A program made the position numbers and the translations under genes. A stretch of 64,000 nucleotides of DNA from Pseudothioclava nitratireducens (lineage in GTDB: Bacteria; Pseudomonadota; Alphaproteobacteria; Rhodobacterales; Rhodobacteraceae), in the NCBI RefSeq assembly GCF_029210495.1, contig NZ_JARGDK010000008.1, positions 51,729 to 115,728 on the forward strand. The letters are read 5' to 3'. The stretch's first letter is position 1. Each line of letters starts with the position of its first letter. Below, in pieces: positions 22,158-31,464 of the stretch. The notes under the pieces were generated by a model. The model saw only the letters and a program-made list of their open reading frames with translations, was not told the origin of the DNA and made no database searches.

Positions 22158-23156
22158 ATGTTCGTTCGTTTCTTAGTTGTCGTTGTCGCTGTGCTCGGGC
22201 TTGCCGGTTCGCTTCAGGCCGAATGTGTGGGGGCCGATCTGCGTGCGGAGTTGACCCCGGATCAAAGCGCGTCACTGCGCGCGCAGGCCGAGGCCGTGCC
22301 CTATGCGCGGGGGATCTTGTGGCAAGCGACGAAGGGCAATCAGGTCGTGACCTTTGTCGGGACGCTGCATCTGCCCGACTCGCGCCACGAGGCGGTGCTG
22401 GATCGGTTGCAGTCCGCGATCGGCTCGGCGCAGACGCTGTTGGTCGAGGCCGGTCCCGAGGAAGAGGCCGCGCTGCAATCCGCGATGACGACGCAACCGG
22501 ACATGATGTTCAAGACGGCGGGGCCGACATTGCCCGAGCGTCTGACCGAGGCTGAGTGGCTGGCGCTCTCGCAGGCGGCCGAGGCGCGCGGCTTTCCGCC
22601 GTTCCTCGCCGCCAAGATGCAGCCTTGGTTCCTGTCGATGATGCTCGCCTTCAGCCCCTGCGTGATGCAGGAATTGCAAGCCGGGCAGCTTGGGCTCGAC
22701 AAGTTGGTGATGCAGGCGGCGCTTGGGGCGGGGGTGCAGGTGCGCGCGCTGGAGCCCTATGACACGCTGTTTCACCTGTTCCTTGATATGACGCCCGAAG
22801 AGGAACTGATCGCGCTGCGCATGTCGCTGGTCAATGCGGCGCGCGGGGATGACATGACCCACACCATGGTCGAGAGCTATTTCGACGAAGATATCCAGCT
22901 GATCTGGGAGTTAGGGCAGTATTTCGGTCGCCTCGACGCGGGCGCGATGTTCACCGAGGCCGAGTTCGACGCGATGAGTGCCGAGGCCGAGGAAGAGCTG
23001 GTGCTCGCGCGCAATCGGGCGTGGATTGCGGTGATCGAGGAGGCGGCGTCCGAGGGGCCTTTGGTCGTTGCGGCGGGCGCGCTTCACATGCCGGGAGAGG
23101 AGGGCGTGCTGAACCTCTTGGCGGAGCGGGGCTGGGAGGTTCGTCCGCTGGAGTGA
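22158..23156 (+). CDS. TraB/GumN family protein, probably exported
   Basis: The 332-residue protein belongs to the TraB/GumN family. It has the N-terminal VTFVGTLHLPDSRHEAVL and the LLVEAGPEEE strand after it. The C-terminal PLVVAAGALHMPGEEGVLNLLAERGW matches the family ending and carries a conserved His. A signal peptide (MFVRFLVVVVAVLGLAGSLQA) precedes ECVG. I start at 22158 because GGAGG lies 5 bp upstream; the upstream in-frame extension is not supported. Family members bear metal-ligand-like GxxH motifs and are suspected metalloproteases, but function is not established. It is divergent from groESL. Confidence 0.85.
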   Translation: MFVRFLVVVVAVLGLAGSLQAECVGADLRAELTPDQSASLRAQAEAVPYARGILWQATKGNQVVTFVGTLHLPDSRHEAVLDRLQSAIGSAQTLLVEAGPEEEAALQSAMTTQPDMMFKTAGPTLPERLTEAEWLALSQAAEARGFPPFLAAKMQPWFLSMMLAFSPCVMQELQAGQLGLDKLVMQAALGAGVQVRALEPYDTLFHLFLDMTPEEELIALRMSLVNAARGDDMTHTMVESYFDEDIQLIWELGQYFGRLDAGAMFTEAEFDAMSAEAEEELVLARNRAWIAVIEEAASEGPLVVAAGALHMPGEEGVLNLLAERGWEVRPLE

Positions 23157-23255
23157 GAGGCGCTTTTCTGCAAGCGCGAAAGGGGCATGACAACAGGCGC
23201 GCTTGGGCCTATAAGCGCCCGGAATCCGCAATTACCGCAATTTCCGAGGTTTGAC

Positions 23256-24176
23256 ATGACCACCAAGGTTCTCGGCCACAAGGCCCCCGATACCGACTCC
23301 ACCGGCTCGCCGATTGTCTGGGCGTGGTATCTGAACGAAGTCAAAGGCGTGCCCGCCGAGGCCGTGCTGCTGGGTGAGCCCAACACCGAAGCCGCCTTCG
23401 TTCTCAAGCACTGGGACCTGCCGAAGCCCGCGATCATCTCAGACGTGTCCGAGGGTGAGAAAGTCGTCATCGTCGACACCAACAACCCCGCCGAACTGCC
23501 CGCAGGGATCAACGGCGCCGACATCACCGCGATTATCGACCACCACAAGCTGGTCGGCGGTCTCGAGACCAAGGGCCCGATCGACATCACCATCCGCCCG
23601 CTCGCCTGCACCGCCACCATCATGTATGACCTGATGGGCGATGACGTGGCCAAGGCGCCGCGCGGTATCAAGGGTGCGATGCTGTCGTGCATCCTCTCGG
23701 ACACGCTGGAATTCCGTTCGCCGACCACCACCGATCACGACAAGGCCGTTTGCGAAGCGCTGGCCAAGGATCTTGGCGTCGATATGGGTGAGCTTGCCAC
23801 CGCGATGTTCGAGGCGAAGTCGGATGTCTCGGCCTTCTCCGAGGCCGAACTGCTGCGCATGGACTCCAAGGAATACACCGTCGGCGCGACCGATCTGCGT
23901 GTCTCGGTTCTCGAAACCACTGCGCCGAAGATGATCCTCGACCGCAAGGATGCGCTGATGGCGGCGATGCCGGGCGTTGCGAAAGAAGATGGCGCACATG
24001 AAGTGCTGCTCTTCGTGGTCGACATCCTGAACGAAGAGGCGACTTTGCTGGTGCCGAACGACACCGTGAAGCAGATTGCCGAGGCGTCCTTCGGTTGCTC
24101 GGTGTCGGGCGATACCGTCGTTCTGCCGGGCATCATGTCGCGCAAGAAGCAGATCATCCCGAACCTCAAGGCCTGA
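23256..24176 (+). CDS. ppaC: Manganese-dependent inorganic pyrophosphatase (family II)
   Basis: The 306-residue enzyme hydrolyses pyrophosphate to two phosphates. Family II DHH-phosphoesterase marks are visible: GHKAPDTDSTGSP (residues 7-19, replacing the GHxxPDxD metal motif), the IIDHHK motif near 90 and a C-terminal DHHA2 domain ending in SRKKQIIPNLKA with the conserved phosphate-binding Arg-Lys-Lys. I start at 23256 (MTTKVLGHKAP). It is followed at once by a strong terminator, so it is a single-gene unit. Confidence 0.95.
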   Translation: MTTKVLGHKAPDTDSTGSPIVWAWYLNEVKGVPAEAVLLGEPNTEAAFVLKHWDLPKPAIISDVSEGEKVVIVDTNNPAELPAGINGADITAIIDHHKLVGGLETKGPIDITIRPLACTATIMYDLMGDDVAKAPRGIKGAMLSCILSDTLEFRSPTTTDHDKAVCEALAKDLGVDMGELATAMFEAKSDVSAFSEAELLRMDSKEYTVGATDLRVSVLETTAPKMILDRKDALMAAMPGVAKEDGAHEVLLFVVDILNEEATLLVPNDTVKQIAEASFGCSVSGDTVVLPGIMSRKKQIIPNLKA

Positions 24177-24198
24177 GCCGGGATCGCCTGAATGATCG

Positions 24199-24228
24199 AG
24201 GGGCGTGGGGCAACCCGCGCCCCTTTTT
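24199..24228 (+). terminator. Rho-independent terminator of ppaC
   Basis: AGGGGCGTGGG (24199-24209) pairs with CCCGCGCCCCT (24214-24224), with one T-G wobble and a GCAA tetraloop, then a run of five T (24224-24228). Confidence 0.93.
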
Positions 24229-24241
24229 CTATGGGGGGCGT

Positions 24242-24310
24242 GGGGGGCGTTGCCGCCCTGTGGGCCAGGACCCATTCATCCCCGGCGTATTTCGGGTTTG
24301 AGGAAAGGGG
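24242..24310 (+). repeat. Gene-end repeat, copy A (core 24284-24306)
   Basis: G/C-rich block GGGGGC...CCC-ATTCATCCCCG followed by GGCGTATTTCGGG and TTTGAGGAAAGG. It aligns base for base over much of its length with the copy at 37888 and, in its TATTTCGnGnTTnAGGAA part, with the minus-strand copy at 31464. Confidence 0.6.
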
Positions 24311-24389
24311 CGGGCCGTTGCGCTTCGCGGCCCGGGGCGACATAAAGCGACGGGGCGGGTGTCCGCCATTTCGATCCGAGGGAGCCGCC

Positions 24390-25268
24390 ATGACCACGAT
24401 CATCTCTTCGCTTGCCGAGATTTCCGCGCCTTATGACGCGTTGTTCTGCGATTTGTGGGGGTGCCTGCATAACGGTGTGGCGCCGTTCCCCGAGGCGGTA
24501 GCGGCGCTACAGGCGTTCCGGGCCAAGGGTGGGCGCGTGGTTCTCTTGACCAACGCCCCGCGGCCCGCGCCTTTCGTCAAGGCGACGCTCGACAAGATGG
24601 GCGTGCCGCAGGATGCCTATGACCTGATCGTGTCTTCGGGCGATGCGGCGCAGGACGCGATGTTCGCGGGTGCTGTGGGCCGCAAGGTCTGGCATCTGGG
24701 GCCGGAGAAAGACAACGGGTTCTTCACGCAGGTGCCGGAAGAATGGCAAGGGCAAGCCGACGTGGAGCGCGTGAGCTTTGACGAGGCCGAGGGCATCGTC
24801 TGCACCGGGCCGTTCGATGAGATCAATGAAGTGCCCGAGGATTACCGTCCGAAATTCCTTGCCGCCAAGACGCGCGGCCTGCCGATGCTGTGCGCCAACC
24901 CCGATATCGTCGTCGATCTGGGCGACCGCCGTATCTACTGCGCGGGAGCGCTGGCCGCGCTCTATGAAGAGATGGGGGGCGAGGCGCTCTACTTCGGCAA
25001 GCCGCACCCGCCGATCTACGATCTCGCGCGGCGCCGGCTGAGCGCGCTGGGTGGCGCGGATGAGGGGCGCATTCTGGCGGTGGGCGATGGGATCAACACC
25101 GATATCTCGGGGGCCGTGGGTGAGGGGATCGACACGCTGTTCGTGACCGGAGGGCTTGCGCATGACCAGTTCGGATCGGATATCGACGCGCCTGACGCCG
25201 AATTGTTGCGCAGTTGGCTGGCCGCCCGCCAGCAGGACCCGCTCTATTCGATCGGGCGGCTGCGCTGA
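24390..25268 (+). CDS. HAD-IIA family phosphatase (TIGR01459-like)
   Basis: The 292-residue protein is a class IIA HAD hydrolase. Motif I is FCDLWGCLHNG (residues 18-28), motif II is LLTNAPRPA and motif III is the GKPHPPIYDLA stretch near 205, with a final AVGDGINTDISGA motif IV. The same family includes p-nitrophenyl phosphatase and NagD. The start at 24390 (MTTIISSLAEIS) has GAGGGAG a few bases upstream. It lies before a MaoC gene and ribF in the same direction. Substrate unknown. Confidence 0.9.
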   Translation: MTTIISSLAEISAPYDALFCDLWGCLHNGVAPFPEAVAALQAFRAKGGRVVLLTNAPRPAPFVKATLDKMGVPQDAYDLIVSSGDAAQDAMFAGAVGRKVWHLGPEKDNGFFTQVPEEWQGQADVERVSFDEAEGIVCTGPFDEINEVPEDYRPKFLAAKTRGLPMLCANPDIVVDLGDRRIYCAGALAALYEEMGGEALYFGKPHPPIYDLARRRLSALGGADEGRILAVGDGINTDISGAVGEGIDTLFVTGGLAHDQFGSDIDAPDAELLRSWLAARQQDPLYSIGRLR

Positions 25269-25401
25269 AGGCACGCGACGGCCTCGCAACTTTATTGCGA
25301 CGTTATGGTCATTTTTGGCAAATAAGTTGCGCGGTCACTTGCGATTCAGGCGCGGTGCATGCTAAGCGCGCGGCAACACGAAACATCGTTCAGGATCAGT
25401 C

Positions 25402-25842
25402 ATGACGCTTGATACACCGCAAGTTGGCACGATTTATGTCGAGGATCTCGAAGTCGGGATGGTGCGCAGCCTGCGCAAGGTCATCACGGACGAGGATATC
25501 GAGATGTTCGCGCAGGTCTCGACGGACCGGAACCCGGTGCATCTCGATGATGCCTACGCCAGTGCGACCATGTTCAAGGGCCGCATCGCGCATGGCATGC
25601 TGAGTGCGGGGCTGATTTCGGCGGTGATTGGTGAGCAGCTTCCGGGCCATGGCACGATCTATATGGGCCAGAGCCTCAAGTTCCTCGCGCCGGTGCGTCC
25701 GGGCGATGAGGTGCTGGCCGAGGTGAAGGTTCTTGAGGTCGACCCCAAGCGGCGTCGTGTCACCCTTGAAACCCTGTGCTCGGTGGGCGATACGGTGGTC
25801 ATCAAGGGCGAGGCGCAGGTTCTGGCGCCGTCGCGGGCGTGA
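25402..25842 (+). CDS. MaoC-like (R)-specific enoyl-CoA hydratase
   Basis: The 146-residue protein has the hot-dog fold MaoC pattern. The hydratase 2 motif, DRNPVHLDDAYASATMFKGRIAHGML (about residues 42-67), carries the catalytic Asp and His. This is the pattern of PhaJ-type hydratases and of related beta-hydroxyacyl dehydratases. It could draw 3-hydroxyacyl-CoA into polyhydroxyalkanoate or act in fatty-acid or branched-chain metabolism; the substrate is not shown. It begins ATG at 25402 after a 133-bp AT-richer gap. Confidence 0.88.
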   Translation: MTLDTPQVGTIYVEDLEVGMVRSLRKVITDEDIEMFAQVSTDRNPVHLDDAYASATMFKGRIAHGMLSAGLISAVIGEQLPGHGTIYMGQSLKFLAPVRPGDEVLAEVKVLEVDPKRRRVTLETLCSVGDTVVIKGEAQVLAPSRA

Positions 25843-25881
25843 ACTGACCGGCGGCCTCGCCGGTGCGGCGAGGATCATCGG

Positions 25882-26805
25882 ATGCGCATCCATACCCATT
25901 GGAAGGGTCTGCCCGAGGCGTCGAAAGGCGCCTCTGTCGCCATGGGCAATTTCGACGGGGTGCACCTGGGCCATCAATCGGTGATCAATCTGGCGCGCGG
26001 GCATGGCGCGCCCTTGGGCATCATCACCTTCGAGCCTCACCCGCGGGAGTATTTCGCACCCGACGCGCCGCCCTTCCGGCTGATGAACCCCGAAGCACGG
26101 GCCAACCGGCTTGAGAAGCTGGGCGTCGCGGAGCTTTATGAGCTGCCCTTTGGGGCGGAACTGGCTGGGATGGACCCGGAGCAATTCGTCCGCGAGGTTT
26201 TGGCCGAGGGATTGGGCGTTGCCCATGTCGCGGTCGGCGGCGATTTCCGTTTCGGCAAGGGACGCGCGGCGGGCACGGCGGAACTGATCGAGATGGGCAA
26301 GGCCTTTGGCTTTGACGTCACCATCGCGCCGCTTCTGCATGTGGAAGGGGTCGAGGTTTCCTCGACGGCGATCCGCAACGCGCTGGCCGAAGGCCGCCCG
26401 GGCGATGCGGCGGCGATGCTGGGCCACCTGCACCGGCTTGAGGGCGAGGTGCTGCACGGTCACAAGAAGGGCCGTGAACTCGGGTTCCCGACCGCGAATA
26501 TGGCGCTCGACGGGTTGCATCTGCCGCGTCAGGGCGTTTACGCGGTCAAATGCGATGTCCTGACGGGGCCGCAGGCCGGAAGCTATATCGGCGCGGCCAA
26601 TCTGGGTATCTCGCCGATGTTCGATGGCCGCAAGCCGAGCCTCGAGACCTATATCTTCGATTTCGAGGGCGATCTGTACGGGCAACACATGTCCGTCGCG
26701 CTGGTCGAATATCTGCGCCCCGAGGGCAAATTCGACGGGCTGGACGCGCTGGTCGCGCAGATGACTGCGGATTGCGCCCGCGCGCGTGAGATCCTCTCGG
26801 CATGA
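25882..26805 (+). CDS. ribF: Bifunctional riboflavin kinase/FAD synthetase
   Basis: The 307-residue enzyme makes FMN from riboflavin and FAD from FMN. The N-terminal nucleotidyltransferase part has the NFDGVHLGHQ motif (residues 24-33). The C-terminal flavokinase part has GRELGFPTANM near 198 and GANLG-like motifs near 240. It overlaps the next gene by 4 bp (26802-26805). Length is standard. Confidence 0.96.
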   Translation: MRIHTHWKGLPEASKGASVAMGNFDGVHLGHQSVINLARGHGAPLGIITFEPHPREYFAPDAPPFRLMNPEARANRLEKLGVAELYELPFGAELAGMDPEQFVREVLAEGLGVAHVAVGGDFRFGKGRAAGTAELIEMGKAFGFDVTIAPLLHVEGVEVSSTAIRNALAEGRPGDAAAMLGHLHRLEGEVLHGHKKGRELGFPTANMALDGLHLPRQGVYAVKCDVLTGPQAGSYIGAANLGISPMFDGRKPSLETYIFDFEGDLYGQHMSVALVEYLRPEGKFDGLDALVAQMTADCARAREILSA

Positions 26806-27251
26806 GCGCGCTGCGTCCGAAATTCTGGGAATTGCCCCTTGCCGAGCTGACGCCCGCCGAGTGGGAGGCGCTTTGCGATGGCTGCGGGAAGTGCTGTCTC
26901 AACAAGCTGGAATATGAGGATACGGGCGAGTTGGCCTTTACCCGCGTCGCGTGCAAGCTGCTCGATGGCGAGGCGTGCCGTTGTCTCAAATACGAGACCC
27001 GGCACAAATATGTCCCCGAATGTGTGAGCCTCAGCCCGCGCAATATCGACGACATCGCCTATTGGATGCCCGAGACCTGCGCGTATCGGCTGCGCTTCGA
27101 TGGCGAGAAGCTGCCCGAATGGCACTACCTGATTTCCGGCTCGCACGAGAGCGTGCATGAGGCGGGCGAGTCGGTGCGCGGCTGGACCGTCTCCGAGGCG
27201 GAAATTCCCGAGGAAGACTGGGAAGATTACATCATCCCGCCGCTGACCTGA
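26802..27251 (+). CDS. YcgN/UPF0260-type cysteine cluster protein
   Basis: The 149-residue protein has a cysteine-rich pattern, CDGCGKCCLNKLEY (about residues 25-38), with further Cys at ACKLL, CRCLKY and PECVSL. This pattern marks the YcgN (UPF0260, CxxCxxCC) family, thought to bind iron or zinc; function is not established. Its ATG lies inside the ribF stop (ATGA), so the genes are translationally coupled. Confidence 0.9.
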   Translation: MSALRPKFWELPLAELTPAEWEALCDGCGKCCLNKLEYEDTGELAFTRVACKLLDGEACRCLKYETRHKYVPECVSLSPRNIDDIAYWMPETCAYRLRFDGEKLPEWHYLISGSHESVHEAGESVRGWTVSEAEIPEEDWEDYIIPPLT

Positions 27252-27257
27252 GCGCGC

Positions 27258-28073
27258 CTAGCTGCGTTCCAGATTAAGCGCGATCAGCTCCGTCAGTTGC
27301 GCCTGATGCGTGACGGGCAACATATGTCCCGCCCCCGGCACACAGGCTGTGCCGACATCCTGAAGGCGCGCGGCGATGGCTTCAGCGACATGGGGCATGA
27401 TCGGCGGCGAGCTGTCGCCATGCACGATCAGAACCGGCGCGTCGATCGTCTCCATGCCCCCCTCGCGCGCGATGCCGCCGGGGTCTTCGAAATTCGCGCT
27501 CGAAATATTGCCGACCATCGGCATCTGCTGGATGAACCGCGCGCGCTGATGCTCGGGCAGGGTTTCCCATGGCGCGCCTGCGCCCCAGTCATGCATGAAG
27601 GCGGCGGCGGCGCGTTCCAGATTGCCCTCGGCGATCATCTGTTCCAGATGGTCCTGCTTTGCGCGTAAGGCCTGCCATTCGGGATGGGTGTCGGGGAGGG
27701 CTGCGAAGAGCACTGGCTCGACAAGGGTCAGGCTGCGCACCGCTTCGGGGGCGGCGACCGCGATCCGCAGCGCGACCGAAGCGCCGAAGCTGTGCCCCAA
27801 GAGGTCCACCGGGCGGTCGATGAAGCTGGCAGCGATCTGCGTCACGAGGCGCTGGAAGGCTCCGGCCTCGGCCTCTGTCGCGTCCCAACCGGCGCTCCGC
27901 CCGTGATTGGGCTGATCGAAGAGCGTCGCGGTGATCTGATCGCCCAACGGCTCCAGCACCGGGGCCCAAAGCTGGCTCGCGCCGAGCGTGCAATGGATCG
28001 CCAGCGCCGGGCGCGGGCCATGACCGATCTGCTGCCAGAAAATCTCCTGGCCCAAGCGGGTATCAAGCGGCAT
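27258..28073 (-). CDS. Alpha/beta hydrolase
   Basis: The 271-residue protein is an alpha/beta-fold hydrolase. Its nucleophile motif is G-H-S-F-G (LLGHSFGASVALRI, about residues 91-104), the oxyanion part is near IHCTLGASQLW, and the late catalytic His is in VPGAGHMLPVTH. The start at 28073 overlaps the upstream stop by one base (TGATG). The substrate cannot be told; family members include esterases and haloperoxidase-like hydrolases. It is co-transcribed with the isomerase-like gene. Confidence 0.85.
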   Translation of the reverse strand: MPLDTRLGQEIFWQQIGHGPRPALAIHCTLGASQLWAPVLEPLGDQITATLFDQPNHGRSAGWDATEAEAGAFQRLVTQIAASFIDRPVDLLGHSFGASVALRIAVAAPEAVRSLTLVEPVLFAALPDTHPEWQALRAKQDHLEQMIAEGNLERAAAAFMHDWGAGAPWETLPEHQRARFIQQMPMVGNISSANFEDPGGIAREGGMETIDAPVLIVHGDSSPPIMPHVAEAIAARLQDVGTACVPGAGHMLPVTHQAQLTELIALNLERS

Positions 28074-28672
28074 CAGAGGCTCCCGAGATGTTCGTCGAGG
28101 AAGGACAGGCGGTCTTGTCCCCAGAACCGCTGATCGCTTTCGCGCACGATGTAAAAGGGCGAGCCGAAGGCCCCGCGCTCCACCGCCTCGTCGAGGTTTT
28201 TCTCGTATGCGATGGCACCGTCGAAGAGGCCCGTCGCCACGAGGTTCGGATCGAAACCGTTCGCCTCCAGACAGGCGCGCAGCACCTCGTCCTGCGCAAT
28301 GTCTTTGTCCTCGGCCCAGAGTGCGCGGGCGATGCCATGCACGAGGCCCCCGACATCGCCGCCGCCGGCCTTTTGCGCGGCAATGATCGCGTAAGAGGCA
28401 GGCGCCGGGTTGGGCGGATAGATCGTGGGGGTGAAATTCATCTCCATGCCCAGATGTGCGGCCCAACGCTGCAATTCCTGCATCCGGTAGGTCATCCGGT
28501 TCGGATGCCGCTGTGCAGGGCGCACCCCGGATGTCCGGTCAAAGAGCGCCATCAGGTCGAGCGGTTTGTAAGTCACCTCGGCCCCGTGCCGCGAAGCAAT
28601 TTCCTCTAGCCGCAGCCCAGCCAGATAGGTCCATGGCGAGAAAACGGAGAAAAAGTAATCAATATGGGTCAT
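28073..28672 (-). CDS. 2-hydroxychromene-2-carboxylate isomerase/DsbA-family protein
   Basis: The 199-residue protein has a thioredoxin-like DsbA fold. It starts MTHIDYFFSVFSPWTYLAG, where HCCA isomerases carry a Ser-containing segment in place of a CxxC motif, and ends GSPFYIVRESDQRFWGQDRLSFL. This matches the glutathione-dependent isomerase/GST kappa branch, which isomerises aromatic degradation products. No aromatic pathway genes are near. GAGGGGTG precedes the start, which I place at 28672; the longer frame is mostly Arg/His noise. It is the first gene of a two-gene unit. Confidence 0.85.
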   Translation of the reverse strand: MTHIDYFFSVFSPWTYLAGLRLEEIASRHGAEVTYKPLDLMALFDRTSGVRPAQRHPNRMTYRMQELQRWAAHLGMEMNFTPTIYPPNPAPASYAIIAAQKAGGGDVGGLVHGIARALWAEDKDIAQDEVLRACLEANGFDPNLVATGLFDGAIAYEKNLDEAVERGAFGSPFYIVRESDQRFWGQDRLSFLDEHLGSL

Positions 28673-28789
28673 TGGGCACCCCTCGCGCGCGCGTGACGTT
28701 TGCGACCACGCTAGCCCGGTGCTAATCGGGGTGCAATCTTGCGAATCCCTCCGGGACGCTGCGTCCCGCCCCCTCAAGGAAGCTGCCCG

Positions 28790-29809
28790 ATGCCTGCCAT
28801 GACCGAACCGAAACTGATTTCCGGCAACGCGAACAAACCGCTCGCCCAAGCCATCGCGCGGCGGATGTCGATGCATCGTGGCATGTCGGTGGGGCTGGTC
28901 GATGCCCGCGTCGAGCGCTTCAACGACCAGGAGATCTTCGTCGAAGTCTACGAGAACGTGCGCGGCGAGGATATGTATGTGATCCAGCCGACCTCGAACC
29001 CGGCCAATGACAACCTGATGGAACTGCTGATTATCACCGACGCGCTGCGCCGGTCTTCGGCGGATCGCATCACCGCCGTGATCCCCTATTTCGGCTATGC
29101 GCGGCAGGATCGTCGCGCCAAGGCCCGCACGCCGATCTCGGCCAAGCTGGTGGCGAACCTTCTGACCGAAGCGGGCGTGGACCGCATCCTGACTCTCGAC
29201 CTGCACGCGGCGCAGATCCAGGGCTTTTTCGACATCCCGGTGGATAACCTCTATGCGAGCCCGGTCTTCGCGCTCGACATCCTGCACCATTTCAAAGGGC
29301 AGCTCGAAGACGTCATGGTCATTTCGCCCGACGTGGGCGGCGTGGCGCGGGCACGCGAGCTTGCCAAGCGGATCAATGCACCCCTCGCCATCGTCGATAA
29401 GCGCCGCGAGAAGGCGGGCGAGGTCGCGGGCATGACCGTGATCGGGGACGTGACCGGCAAGAAATGTATCATCGTCGACGATATTTGCGACACCGCGGGC
29501 ACGCTGTGCAAAGCGGCAGAGGTGCTGATCGAGAACGGCGCGACCGAGGTTCATTCCTACATCACCCATGGCGTGCTCTCCGGTCCGGCGGTCGAGCGGA
29601 TTTCCAACTCGGTCATGAAATCCCTGGTCATCACCGACTCGATCCAGCCGACCGAAGCCGTGCTCGGCTGCAAGAACATCCGCATCGTGCCGACCGCACC
29701 GATGTTTGCGCAGGCCATCTTGAATACGTGGTCGGGCACCTCTGTCAGTTCGCTCTTTGAGACCGACACGCTGACGCCGATCTACGAAGGCATGTATTCC
29801 ACGAAATAA
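28790..29809 (+). CDS. prs: Ribose-phosphate pyrophosphokinase
   Basis: The 339-residue enzyme makes PRPP from ribose 5-phosphate and ATP for purine, pyrimidine, His and Trp synthesis. Signature [18 protein letters not shown] lies near residues 133-150, the PRPP-binding [13 protein letters not shown] near 226-238, and the flexible loop [13 protein letters not shown] near 104. AAGGAAG lies upstream of the ATG at 28790; an alternative ATG at 28799 would shorten it by three residues. A GGGACG-CTG-CGTCCC hairpin (28753-28767) lies in the leader. The gene precedes a lipase and an exporter. Confidence 0.96.
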   Translation: MPAMTEPKLISGNANKPLAQAIARRMSMHRGMSVGLVDARVERFNDQEIFVEVYENVRGEDMYVIQPTSNPANDNLMELLIITDALRRSSADRITAVIPYFGYARQDRRAKARTPISAKLVANLLTEAGVDRILTLDLHAAQIQGFFDIPVDNLYASPVFALDILHHFKGQLEDVMVISPDVGGVARARELAKRINAPLAIVDKRREKAGEVAGMTVIGDVTGKKCIIVDDICDTAGTLCKAAEVLIENGATEVHSYITHGVLSGPAVERISNSVMKSLVITDSIQPTEAVLGCKNIRIVPTAPMFAQAILNTWSGTSVSSLFETDTLTPIYEGMYSTK

Positions 29810-29830
29810 GCCGCTGGCCCCGGCCGGAGG

Positions 29831-30571
29831 ATGCGCTATCTTCCGGCCATGTGGTTGCGCGCTTTAGGTTTCCTGTTTCTCTCTGGTCTGCCTGCGCAGG
29901 CCGACTGCACCGTGCTGTTGCACGGGCTTGCCCGCTCGCCGAATTCCCTCCTGTTGATGGAAACCGCGCTGAAGGCACGGGGCGGGTCCGTGATCAACGC
30001 GGGCTATCCCTCGACCGAGGCCGGGCTCGGCACGCTTGTGGGCTATATCGACCCGGCCGTCGCGAGCTGCGGCGAGGTTGACCGCATTGATTTCGTGACA
30101 CATTCGATGGGCGGCATTCTCGTGCAGCTTTGGGCGCTGTCCCATCCTGAACGCATGGGACGCGTGGTGATGCTGGCCCCGCCCAATGGCGGCTCGGAGA
30201 TCGTCGATATCTTTGGTGAACAGGCATGGTTCGAGTGGTTCAACGGCCCAGCGGGTGTGCGACTTGGGACCTCGTCCGAGGACATTCCGGCACAACTGCC
30301 TGAAGTCACTTTTGACCTTGGGGTGATTGCCGGGAACCAGACCGTCAATCCGATCACCTCGGCGATGATCGAAGGCACGGACGATGGTAAGGTCTCGGTC
30401 GAGAATACGCGGATCGCGGGGATGAGCGACCACATCACGCTGCCGGTGACGCATACCTGGATGATGAATGACCCGCGCGTGATCGTGGAGACCATCGCCT
30501 TCCTCGACAGCGGTGCCTTTGTACCAGAAATGAGCTGGGGCGCGGCGTTCAAGGCGCTGACCACACGCTGA
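29831..30571 (+). CDS. Exported alpha/beta hydrolase (lipase-like)
   Basis: The 246-residue protein has a signal peptide (hydrophobic ALGFLFLSGLPAQA before DCTVLLHGL). The nucleophile elbow is FVTHSMGGILVQL (S at about 95), the oxyanion region is VLLHGLARSP and a catalytic His is in the closing SDHITLPVTHTW. It looks like a secreted lipase/esterase of the PGAP1- or class 2-type. The start is uncertain: ATG 29831 has GGAGG immediately before it, and ATG 29849 also fits a signal peptide. Substrate unknown. Confidence 0.8.
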   Translation: MRYLPAMWLRALGFLFLSGLPAQADCTVLLHGLARSPNSLLLMETALKARGGSVINAGYPSTEAGLGTLVGYIDPAVASCGEVDRIDFVTHSMGGILVQLWALSHPERMGRVVMLAPPNGGSEIVDIFGEQAWFEWFNGPAGVRLGTSSEDIPAQLPEVTFDLGVIAGNQTVNPITSAMIEGTDDGKVSVENTRIAGMSDHITLPVTHTWMMNDPRVIVETIAFLDSGAFVPEMSWGAAFKALTTR

Positions 30572-30624
30572 ATTCCACCAAAGTTGCGATTGCGCCGGAC
30601 TGGCGGGGCGGTCACTGTGCCGGG

Positions 30625-31464
30625 ATGCGTCTGGTTTTGCTCACAGCTCTCGTCATGGTGGCCTTCGCGGCGAATTCGGTCCTGAACCGCTGGGCCGTGT
30701 TTGGGGCGGGGCTGGGGCCGGCCTATGTGGCGGTTCTTAGGCTTGGCTCGGGGGCGGCGGTGCTTCTGCTGCTGACGCTGGCGCTGCGGGGAGCCAAGAC
30801 CCTGCGGCTCGCGCCTTCGGTCGTCGGGGTCGGGGTGGCGACGCTGTTCCTCTATATCTTCGGCTTCTCGATTGCGTCGGGGCTTATCGACGCGGGCGTG
30901 GGGGCGCTCACATTGTTTGGCTCTGTGCAGATCACGATGCTCGCCGGGGCGCTGGTGATGCGCGAACCGATCTCGCGCTGGCGCTGGATCGGTGCGGGGC
31001 TGGCGCTCTCGGGCTTGGCGCTGCTCCTCTTGCCAGCGGGTGGCGGGCCGATTGACCCGCGCGGATTTGGCCTGATGGCGCTGGCCGGGATCGGCTGGGG
31101 TCTTTACTCACTCAACGGTCGTCGCAGCCGCGACCCGCTGGCGGCCACGGCGCTCAACTTCGCGCTGGCAACACCTCTCGCCTTCATCTGGCTGGCGGTT
31201 GCGCAGGATCAGGGTCAGGGAGAGACTTGGGGCATCTGGCCCGCGCTGGCCTCTGGCGCGATCACTTCGGGGCTGGGCTATGCGCTCTGGTATCGCGTGC
31301 TACCGCAGATCCCCGCAAGCCTCGCCGCCATCGCACAGCTTTCCGTGCCGATCATTGCTGCGCTGGGCGGGGCGGTGATCCTTGCTGAAATTCCGGAGGC
31401 GCGGTTCTGGCTTTCGGCGGCGCTGGTACTCGGCGGCATTGCGCTTTCGCTCAAGCGCGGCTGA
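30625..31464 (+). CDS. EamA/DMT-family exporter
   Basis: The 279-residue membrane protein has about ten hydrophobic helices arranged as two EamA repeats of roughly 140 residues. The N-terminal half carries ANSVLNRWAVFGAGLGPAY and the second half LASGAITSGLGYALWYRVLPQIPA, typical of drug/metabolite transporters. Substrate is unknown; amino acid or metabolite export is common in the family. A strong G8/C8 hairpin and a gene-end repeat follow the stop. Confidence 0.9.
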   Translation: MRLVLLTALVMVAFAANSVLNRWAVFGAGLGPAYVAVLRLGSGAAVLLLLTLALRGAKTLRLAPSVVGVGVATLFLYIFGFSIASGLIDAGVGALTLFGSVQITMLAGALVMREPISRWRWIGAGLALSGLALLLLPAGGGPIDPRGFGLMALAGIGWGLYSLNGRRSRDPLAATALNFALATPLAFIWLAVAQDQGQGETWGIWPALASGAITSGLGYALWYRVLPQIPASLAAIAQLSVPIIAALGGAVILAEIPEARFWLSAALVLGGIALSLKRG

